From positions 1-19,471 of the forward strand of contig JAAXUL010000041.1 in the NCBI GenBank assembly GCA_013336035.1: a DNA stretch of 19,471 bases, given 5' to 3'. The notes under the pieces were generated by a model. That model saw nothing but the letters and a program-made list of their open reading frames with translations, was not told where the DNA came from and did no database searches. The stretch comes from Chloroflexales bacterium (lineage in GTDB: Bacteria > Chloroflexota > Chloroflexia > Chloroflexales > Chloroflexaceae). Below are positions 14,060 to 19,471 of the stretch, in pieces. The stretch's first letter is position 1. Each line of letters starts with the position of its first letter. A program made the position numbers and the translations under genes.

Positions 14060-15661
14060 ATGAACCTCCTCAGCTTCCCGCTCCTCTCGCTCGTGCTCTG
14101 GACCCCCGCCTTCGGCGCCCTGCTGCTGCTAGCCCTCCCTCGCGGGCGCGCGGCCCTCCATCAGTGGACAGCCCTGGCTATCAGCGGGCTAACCCTGGCC
14201 CTAGCCATCGCAGCGGCCTATCTTGTTATTAGCGGCCCCTACGGCCCATTAGGCCCCAACGGCACGGTGAGCGCGCCCCCACTGCAGCTGGTCGACCGAG
14301 TCGCCTGGCTGCCCAGCTGGGGCGCGTACTATGTCGTCGGCGTCGACGGCCTCAACCTCTGGCTAATGCTCCTGACGGCCCTGCTAACACCGATCGCCCT
14401 GCTGGCGGCGGGGGGCCGCTTCACCCGACAGTCGCGGTCGATTCTGGCCCTGCTGCTCGTCGCCGAGACCACCTTCCTCGGCACGTTCCTTGTCCAGGAC
14501 ATGCTGCTGTTCTACGTCTTCTTCGAGGCATCCCTCATCCCGATGCTCTTCCTGGTGGGCGTATGGGGTGACCACGGGCGCGCGCAGGCCGCCATGCGCC
14601 TGTTCCTCTACACCTTCACCGGCTCGGTCCTAATGCTGATCGGCATCATCGCCCTGTATGTGCTGCACCGCGACGCCATAGCTGCCCTCACGCCCGGCTA
14701 CCCCGGCACCTTTGACCTGGGGCAGATAGTCGCCGACATGCGCAGCGGCGCCTTCCAGCTGAGCCCCAGCGCCGAGCGGCTGCTCTTCGGGGCCTTTTTC
14801 GCCGCCTTCGCCGTAAAGCTGGCCCTCTGGCCGCTGCACACCTGGGTGCCCGACGCCTACAGCGCGGCGCCGACGCCCGCGGCGATCATGCTGGCCGCCG
14901 TGATGGCCAAGTTTGGCACCTACGGTCTGATCCGCTTCAACCTGACGCTCTTTCCGAACGCCGCCGAGTGGGCCGCGCCCGCCATCGCCGCCCTGGCCGT
15001 GGTTGGGATCATCTACGCGGCGACCGTCGCCTTCGCCCAGAGCGATATGCAGCGGGTCGTGGCCTACGCTTCGATCAGCCATATGAACTTCATCGTGCTG
15101 GGCATCTTCGCGCTGAACACCATCGGCCTGAGCGGCGCCCTGTTCCAGATGGTCAGCCACGGCATCGTCACGGCCCTGCTCCTGGTGGCGGTGGCGGTGA
15201 TCTACGAGCGGCGCGAGATCCGCGAGCTCTCTTCGTTCGGCGGCCTGTGGAAGGTCATGCCGGCCTATGGCGGGCTGACTCTGCTGGCCCTGCTGGCGGC
15301 CGCCGGCCTGCCCGGCCTGATCGGGTTCATCGGCGAGTTCACAATCATGCAGGGCGTGTTCAGCTCAGCAGTCCTCGGCTGGCCCTATGCCGCGGGCGCC
15401 GCCCTGGGCGTCGTGCTGGCCGCCGTCTACGCCCTGCACTGGTTCCGGGCCAGCTTTATGGGCGAGGTCGAGAACTCGGCCAACCTGGACCTGCCCGACC
15501 TGACCCGGCGCGAGCGCCTGCTGATGGGCGGCCTGGCCGCCGCCGTGATCGCCGGGGGCCTCTTCCCCAACCTGCTGCTGGCGCCAATGCGCGGCACCGT
15601 CGAGGGCATGGCCACCTACCTCGAGCCAGCCGTCGCGGCGCTCACGCACCTTGGGCTCTAG
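14060..15661 (+). CDS. nuoM: NADH-quinone oxidoreductase subunit M (complex I antiporter-like subunit)
   Basis: 533 residues of nearly continuous TM helices. NuoM is a membrane-arm proton-pumping subunit of complex I in the cytoplasmic membrane. Key residues are visible: the TM5 Glu in YVFFEASLIPMLFLVGVWG (E156), the TM7 Lys in FAVKLALWPLHTWVPDAYSAAPTP (K253, with H260 nearby), and the TM8 Lys (K284, VMAKFGTYGLIRF). IPMLFLVGVWG and the HTWVPDA motif separate it from NuoL and NuoN. Length is slightly above the usual 500 or so. ATG 14060 has GGAAGG about 13 nt upstream. It is an orphan here, with no nuoL, nuoN or nuoK beside it and the next gene opposing, so it may be a scattered piece of one complex I or part of a second copy. 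CRP-type sites lie upstream. Confidence 0.95.
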   Translation: MNLLSFPLLSLVLWTPAFGALLLLALPRGRAALHQWTALAISGLTLALAIAAAYLVISGPYGPLGPNGTVSAPPLQLVDRVAWLPSWGAYYVVGVDGLNLWLMLLTALLTPIALLAAGGRFTRQSRSILALLLVAETTFLGTFLVQDMLLFYVFFEASLIPMLFLVGVWGDHGRAQAAMRLFLYTFTGSVLMLIGIIALYVLHRDAIAALTPGYPGTFDLGQIVADMRSGAFQLSPSAERLLFGAFFAAFAVKLALWPLHTWVPDAYSAAPTPAAIMLAAVMAKFGTYGLIRFNLTLFPNAAEWAAPAIAALAVVGIIYAATVAFAQSDMQRVVAYASISHMNFIVLGIFALNTIGLSGALFQMVSHGIVTALLLVAVAVIYERREIRELSSFGGLWKVMPAYGGLTLLALLAAAGLPGLIGFIGEFTIMQGVFSSAVLGWPYAAGAALGVVLAAVYALHWFRASFMGEVENSANLDLPDLTRRERLLMGGLAAAVIAGGLFPNLLLAPMRGTVEGMATYLEPAVAALTHLGL

Positions 15662-15674
15662 CCCACGGATCCGT

Positions 15675-15698
15675 ACGGGCGCCCCTGTGGGCGCCCGT
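15675..15698 (+). terminator. Perfect GC hairpin after nuoM (terminator-like, no T-tract)
   Basis: ACGGGCGCCC (15675-15684), loop CTGT, GGGCGCCCGT (15689-15698): a perfect 10-bp stem 13 nt after the nuoM stop. No U-run follows, so termination would be intrinsic-like without the T-tract, or factor-assisted. It may also serve the opposing peptidase gene. Confidence 0.5.
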
Positions 15699-15701
15699 GC
15701 C

Positions 15702-15779
15702 GTACGGCGCTATGCTACAGGCTCGTGGCAAGGGCCGCGGCTACGGTACGGCGCTACGCTACAGGCTCGTGGCAAGGGC
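15702..15779 (+). repeat. 34-bp direct repeat, two copies, 44-bp period
   Basis: 15702-15735 and 15746-15779 match at 33 of 34 bases (T/C difference at 15712/15756). They start gtacggcgcta and end ggcaagggc, with 10 bp between copies. The second copy contains the last codons of the opposing M28-like gene. Confidence 0.9.
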
Positions 15780-16559
15780 TGAGGCGCGGCAGCTTGCGGG
15801 AGTCTGATACTGGAGTAGGGCCACGATCTCGGCGCCGAGCATAGCGGCCTCGCGCAGGCGATGCGTGCTGTGGGCGAGCAGACCGATCGTCGGGGCGGGC
15901 GCCGCGCCGCCCACGGCGAGGCCGGGCACGCAGTCGCAGGCAAATATCGAGTGGTCGAGCCCGGCGGGCAGATCTGCCCAGACAGCCTCGGGGTAGCGGC
16001 CCAGCAGCCGGCGTACGCCGGCGGCCAGGGCTGGCGAGGCCGCGTGGGCGCTGACAGTGTTAGGCGCAAAGGCCTGGCCAGGGCCATCGAAGCTGACGGT
16101 GGCGACGATGCAGCCCAGAAACACGCTCTGCCCGGTGCCGCAGCTGGCCCCGCCCGTCAGGCGCGGCCCGCCGCCGTTGTAGATGACAAGATCCAGGCCG
16201 TGGCGCAGATGGTGCTGGGCCAGCAGGCGACCAAGGGCGAGCAGCACCGCAATGCTGGCCGCGCTCTCATCGGCGTCGCCGGCGCCGGCCTCGGTGTCGA
16301 GCCGCGCGCAGAGGACGACCCGGCCAGGCAGCCCCATACCAATGCGACCAACGACATTCCCGAGCCGGGCCGAGTCGCCGCCATCAGGTCCGCCAGAGCA
16401 GGCGTAGGGCTCGCGGTCAACGGCGAAGCCCCACTCGGCCAGGGCATCCTCGATATAGTCGGCAGCAACGCTATTGGCCCGTGACCCTGGCGGGCGCGGG
16501 CCAATGGTTACGCTCAGATGTTGAAGGTGATCGGCTAATTCGCGCTCAATCTGGGTCAT
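15759..16559 (-). CDS. M28-type aminopeptidase-like protein lacking recognisable catalytic residues
   Basis: 266 residues from ATG 16559 (GGGAGG upstream); an ATG at 16610 would add 17 residues but has no ribosome site. The plan is that of M28 Zn peptidases: an N-terminal helix (RPPGSRANSVAADYIEDALAEWGF), LGNVVGRI, then VVLCARLDTEAGAGDADESAASIAVLLALGRLL (81-113), and a later SFDGPGQ and AHSTHR. Where active members have aHyDs, gADDnaSG and a GEE pair, this protein has ARLD, GDADESAAS and NGGGPRL. The Zn His and the catalytic Glu are therefore not evident. It may be a noncatalytic relative or an early pseudogene; no signal peptide is seen. The reading frame is intact and its last codons lie in the 34-bp repeat. 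Confidence 0.65.
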   Translation of the reverse strand: MTQIERELADHLQHLSVTIGPRPPGSRANSVAADYIEDALAEWGFAVDREPYACSGGPDGGDSARLGNVVGRIGMGLPGRVVLCARLDTEAGAGDADESAASIAVLLALGRLLAQHHLRHGLDLVIYNGGGPRLTGGASCGTGQSVFLGCIVATVSFDGPGQAFAPNTVSAHAASPALAAGVRRLLGRYPEAVWADLPAGLDHSIFACDCVPGLAVGGAAPAPTIGLLAHSTHRLREAAMLGAEIVALLQYQTPASCRASALATSL

Positions 16560-16793
16560 AGCGGGCTGCCTCCCGCGAAAACGAAGGAACTGCAAGGCAT
16601 ATAGGGGCATAGACGCGCTCCACCAAGCCGCGTTGTCAGCGTGAAGCTTGCATCAATGCTGGATTATCGCCACTGTACCAGGCGTGGGAGCTTATGTGCG
16701 GGAAGGGGCTGCCACTGGGCGTGCACAATTTACAACCCTTGTTGCACAGCTTTCGCCCGTGGCAATGGGGTGACAATCAGGGCAGGGGCAGAT

Positions 16794-18209
16794 CTATGGG
16801 GCCGTCGGCAGAGTGAGCCAGACCGTCGTGCCGCGGCCGGGGGCGCTCTCGGCACCAATCCGGCCGCCCATCGCCTGAACCAGGCTCTGGGCAATAGCGA
16901 GGCCGAGGCCCGCATTGCTCGAGGCGCCCCGGGCCTCGTCGGCCCGGTAGAAGCGCTCGAAGATATGGGGCAAATGCTCGGGCCCGATGCCGACGCCGGT
17001 GTCGCGCACCTCGATGCGGGTGGGGGATCTGGGCTGCGCGGGCGGGCAGGCGACGATGGTCACGGCGCCACCCGGCGGGGTGTGGCGCAGAGCGTTGTCG
17101 AGCAAGATGATCAGGATCTGGCGCAGGCGCGTCGGGTCGGCCAGCACGCGGGACGGGGGCACCTCGACGCGCAGCGAAAGGCCGCGCTCGCCCGCGAGGC
17201 GGCCAACCTGGCGCCCCACCTCACTGATCGCCTCGGGCAGCTCGACCGTGGCCCGCTCGAGGGTCAGGCCGCCCACATCCAGCCGGCTGAGCGTGAGCAG
17301 ATCATCGACCAGGCAGCTCATATGGTCGGTCTCGCGCAGCACATCGCCCAGCAGCTCGCGCTGCTCGGTCTGGGCGGCGGGCGCGACGCGCAGGGCCACC
17401 TCGGTGCTGGCGCGTATCAGGGTGAGCGGTGTGCGCAGCTCGTGACTGGCCCCCGCCACGAAGCTCTGCTGGCGGTCCCAGGCGGCCTGGGCGGGAAGCA
17501 CCGCCCGGCCGGCGAGCCACCAGCTCAGGCCGCCGATCATGACCGTGCCGATGGCGCTCATGGCCAGGATGCCGGTGAGCATCTGGCTCAGCACAAGCTC
17601 CTGGTCGCCGAGCACGCGGCCGAGCTGCAGGGCGACGGGGCCGTCGTCGCGGGTAAGCCGGTAGGTTAACAGGCGGATGCGCTGGCCATCGCTATCGGTG
17701 ACGGTGCGCAGATCAGAGCCTGTGGTGAGGGCCTGGTCCAGGGCCGTGCGGTCGGGGGGGATGGGGGGAGTCGTATCGTTGGGGTCAAAGAGCAGGCGCC
17801 CGCCGCTATCGAGGGGCATCACAAAGATCGCGGCCAGCTCGGCGTTAAAGGCCAGGTCAGCCTGGCGCCCCGCCCACGGGTCCGCGACGACCGGCCCCTT
17901 CTCATGACCGTCATCGTCTTCGTCCTTGTGATCATCTCGCTTTTCCCGGGGGGAGATAACTTCAGGGTTGGGGCGCTGAACGACGCCGCGGACGACCGAC
18001 CAATCGCGGTCGGCGGCGGCCAGATCCGGAGGCAGGGTCGCGGCAAGCAGGTAGAACTCGTGGACCATCTTGTGCTGCAGCGCCAGGTCGGTGGTCTGGC
18101 GAAAATAGCGACTGAGCTGCAGGTAGACGCCCCCGCCGACCAGAGCCACGAGGGCGAGGGCGGCGGCGCTATAGAGCAGCGTCAGGCGCAGACGCAGACC
18201 ATTAAACAC
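16794..18209 (-). CDS. Sensor histidine kinase (two-component system)
   Basis: 471 residues from a GTG at 18209 that overlaps the response-regulator stop by 8 bp, so the two are translationally coupled. TM1 is about 8-33 and TM2 about 212-236, enclosing an extracytoplasmic sensor domain of about 180 residues with an acidic/His-rich cluster (REKRDDHKDEDDDGHEK, 88-104). The kinase core shows the H-box SHELRTPL (H256), N-box ILLDNALRHTPPG, G1 DTGVGI (403-408), F-box IFERFYRAD and G2 GLGLAI. H256 should accept phosphate and pass it to D51 of the adjacent regulator. The signal is unknown. The acidic/His cluster invites a metal or cationic ligand as a guess. No conserved HAMP was obvious. Confidence 0.93.
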   Translation of the reverse strand: MFNGLRLRLTLLYSAAALALVALVGGGVYLQLSRYFRQTTDLALQHKMVHEFYLLAATLPPDLAAADRDWSVVRGVVQRPNPEVISPREKRDDHKDEDDDGHEKGPVVADPWAGRQADLAFNAELAAIFVMPLDSGGRLLFDPNDTTPPIPPDRTALDQALTTGSDLRTVTDSDGQRIRLLTYRLTRDDGPVALQLGRVLGDQELVLSQMLTGILAMSAIGTVMIGGLSWWLAGRAVLPAQAAWDRQQSFVAGASHELRTPLTLIRASTEVALRVAPAAQTEQRELLGDVLRETDHMSCLVDDLLTLSRLDVGGLTLERATVELPEAISEVGRQVGRLAGERGLSLRVEVPPSRVLADPTRLRQILIILLDNALRHTPPGGAVTIVACPPAQPRSPTRIEVRDTGVGIGPEHLPHIFERFYRADEARGASSNAGLGLAIAQSLVQAMGGRIGAESAPGRGTTVWLTLPTAP

Positions 18210-18885
18210 GGGTGGACTCCATACGGTAGCCTACGCCGCGCACGGTGATGATCGGGTCGGCCTCGCCGGGGGCGTTGAGCTTGCGGCGCAGGTATGAGAC
18301 GTAGACATCGACCATAGACGGCTGGACATCGCGCTCGTAAGACCAGACATAGTCGAGGATCTGCTGGCGGGTGAGGGTCTGGCCGCTATTGCGCAGCAGA
18401 TACTCGAGCAGGCGCCACTCGGTGGCGGTCAGGTCGAGCGAGCGGGAGCCGCGGCGGGCGACGTGGGCGCGCGTATCGACGACGATCTCGCCGGCCCGCA
18501 GCTCGCCGGCGTCGCCGTTGGCCGGGGTAAAGCGGCGGCCAAGCGCGCGCACGCGGGCCAGCAGCTCCTCGAAGGCGAACGGCTTGACCAGGTAGTCGTC
18601 GGCGCCGCTGTCGAGGCCGGCGACCCGATCCTCGAGCTGGCCGCGGGCGGTGAGCAGCAGAATCGCCGTCGGAAGGCGGGCGGCGCGGACAGCCCGGCAG
18701 ATCGCGGGGCCGTCGCGGCCCGGGAGCATCCAGTCAATGATCGCCACATCGTAGATACCGCGCAGGACCAGATCGAGCCCCTCGGTCCCATCGTTACAGG
18801 TATCGACGGCGTAGTGCTCCTCCTCGAGAACGCGAGCGATAAGGCGGGCGAGGCGGGCATCATCCTCGATGATCAAGATACGCAT
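18202..18885 (-). CDS. OmpR/PhoB-family response regulator
   Basis: 227 residues from ATG 18885 (GGGAG 6 nt upstream). The receiver domain (1-115) has D8/D9, the phospho-acceptor D51 (AIIDWMLPGRDG), T79 (LLLTARG) and K101 (YLVKPFAFEELL). The C-terminal winged helix (about 125-227) has LTATEWRLLEYLLRN, TLTRQQILDYVW, MVDVYVSYLRRKL and VRGVGYRME. It is the cognate partner of the downstream overlapping kinase. An 8-bp direct repeat of 11-bp period next to its own -10 suggests positive autoregulation. Confidence 0.95.
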   Translation of the reverse strand: MRILIIEDDARLARLIARVLEEEHYAVDTCNDGTEGLDLVLRGIYDVAIIDWMLPGRDGPAICRAVRAARLPTAILLLTARGQLEDRVAGLDSGADDYLVKPFAFEELLARVRALGRRFTPANGDAGELRAGEIVVDTRAHVARRGSRSLDLTATEWRLLEYLLRNSGQTLTRQQILDYVWSYERDVQPSMVDVYVSYLRRKLNAPGEADPIITVRGVGYRMESTRV

Positions 18886-18922
18886 TACGGCTCCCACGGC
18901 GCGGCAGACAGCAGACAACTTC

Positions 18923-18964
18923 AGTATACGACTATACGCCGACGGGATTGGAAGAAGATTGGAA
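18923..18964 (-). promoter_or_regulatory. PhoB-type direct-repeat operator overlapping the -35 of the two-component operon promoter
   Basis: On the minus strand TTCCAATC occurs twice (18964-18957 and 18953-18946), an 11-bp period. Exactly 17 nt further lies TATACT (18928-18923). The repeat end occupies the place of the -35, which otherwise has no good match, as in PhoB/OmpR-activated promoters. Confidence 0.6.
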
Positions 18965-19047
18965 ACTCCTGGAGCGACTCCGAGCTATCCGTAAGGAAGG
19001 GGTTCTTTGCAGCGCCAGGATAGGCTGATACCGGATGCATCGGCCGG

Positions 19048-19069
19048 TGGCGCACGCGTTGGTGCGCCA
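19048..19069 (-). terminator. GC hairpin downstream of the right-edge gene
   Basis: TGGCGCAC, loop GCGTTG, GTGCGCCA: a perfect 8-bp stem 21-42 nt past the stop of the minus-strand gene ending at 19090. No T-run follows, so the terminator call is tentative. Confidence 0.4.
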
Positions 19070-19089
19070 GGCCTCCGTACGCCCCCAGG

Positions 19090-19471
19090 CTACGGCCGCC
19101 GCAGCAGCGGGGTCCGCCAGAGCAGGAGCGTGCCGACAACGGTCACGCCGATGACGAGCAGGCCAGCCTCGCCCGTCCACAGGCGGGCCGCGGCGCCGCG
19201 GGTGGCCGGGTCGAAGACTGCCTGGATGAGCAGATTCCAGGCGCCGGGGGCGCCCCGCCGCACCGTGATGTTCGGGGGGCAACCGACGACGTAAATGCCC
19301 TCTGGCTCCTGCGCCTTGAGGCACGTGCCCATGACAAGAGGCATGCACTTCAACCCCTTGGGCACCTTCGCGTTTGCACCGACGACGATTGTTAGGTCAC
19401 GTATCTCACCCATCTTGTTCGCCATCTCAAGGTCGTAAAGAACGCTGTGTATCGTGCCGCGGCAGGCGCTA
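19090..19471 (-). CDS. C-terminal part of an unassigned Cys-containing protein with a C-terminal TM helix (partial)
   Basis: The minus frame is open to the window edge (126 residues visible) and probably starts further upstream, since RGTIHSVLYDLEMANKMGEI reads as continuous protein before the first internal ATG (19425). DLTIVVGANAKVPKG, LVMGTCLKAQEPEG and YVVGCPPN resemble the C-terminal end of DUF362-like or related metal-cluster proteins, with Cys in a GTC and a GCPPN motif, but this is only a weak likeness. Near the end LLVIGVTVVGTLLLW is a TM helix followed by a short basic tail, so the protein is membrane-anchored. Function is not assigned. Confidence 0.55.
   Translation of the reverse strand, partial: SACRGTIHSVLYDLEMANKMGEIRDLTIVVGANAKVPKGLKCMPLVMGTCLKAQEPEGIYVVGCPPNITVRRGAPGAWNLLIQAVFDPATRGAAARLWTGEAGLLVIGVTVVGTLLLWRTPLLRRP

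Noticed and set aside
16721..16747. Imperfect inverted repeat GTGCA...TGCAC between the kinase and peptidase-like genes
   Set aside because: Arms are only 5 bp perfect with a gap, and there is no T-run; too weak for a terminator or operator call.
16641..17669. 342-residue plus-strand ORF
   Set aside because: Antisense to the histidine kinase core.

Overview
This 19.5-kb window is GC-rich bacterial DNA. It most resembles a filamentous Chloroflexota (Roseiflexaceae/Kouleothrix-like). That is inferred from the gene families, the long Pro/Thr/Ser/Ala linker on a surface von Willebrand A protein, an FHA-winged-helix regulator, and high-GC coding with long antisense shadow ORFs. No rRNA, tRNA, CRISPR array or intact transposon was seen.

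Region 1 (1-3406, minus strand) holds the N-terminal 521 residues of a large P-loop ATPase/TPR regulator that runs off the left edge, and a GT1-type glycosyltransferase with an unusual insertion and a C-terminal tandem repeat. Region 2 (3685-7713) starts with a tandem-DUF427 protein and a 75-residue small protein. It then becomes a graveyard of broken genes: a SnoaL-like gene whose 3' end is replaced by antisense tyrosine-recombinase DNA, an N-terminally truncated FAD monooxygenase, an intact SRPBCC gene behind a strong promoter, a peroxiredoxin-like gene with UGA at the expected catalytic Cys codon, and a frameshifted winged-helix gene.

Region 3 (7764-9813, minus strand) encodes an FHA-winged-helix regulator followed by a glutamine synthetase. 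Region 4 (10019-13805, plus strand) is a co-oriented set: a two-TM small protein, a divergent sigma-like factor, a two-HTH protein, and a membrane-anchored VWA protein with an intact MIDAS. Together these look like an undescribed signalling or surface module. Region 5 (13806-15661) is an orphan nuoM (complex I proton-pumping subunit). It sits behind two CRP-family-type palindromes whose 6-bp centres coincide with a -35 and a -10 hexamer 17 bp apart.

Region 6 (15671-16559) has a perfect GC hairpin, a 34-bp direct repeat and an M28-peptidase-like gene lacking recognisable catalytic residues. Region 7 (16794-18964, minus strand) is an OmpR/PhoB-type two-component system. An 8-bp direct repeat with 11-bp period overlaps the expected -35 of its promoter, which suggests autoregulation. 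The right edge carries the C-terminal part of an unassigned Cys-containing, TM-anchored protein.

The most interesting points are the UGA at the peroxiredoxin active site (selenocysteine or inactivating mutation), the CRP-type sites embedded in promoter hexamers, the PhoB-like autoregulatory box, and the sigma/HTH/VWA cluster. Family names come from recognising motifs by eye. No database search was run.
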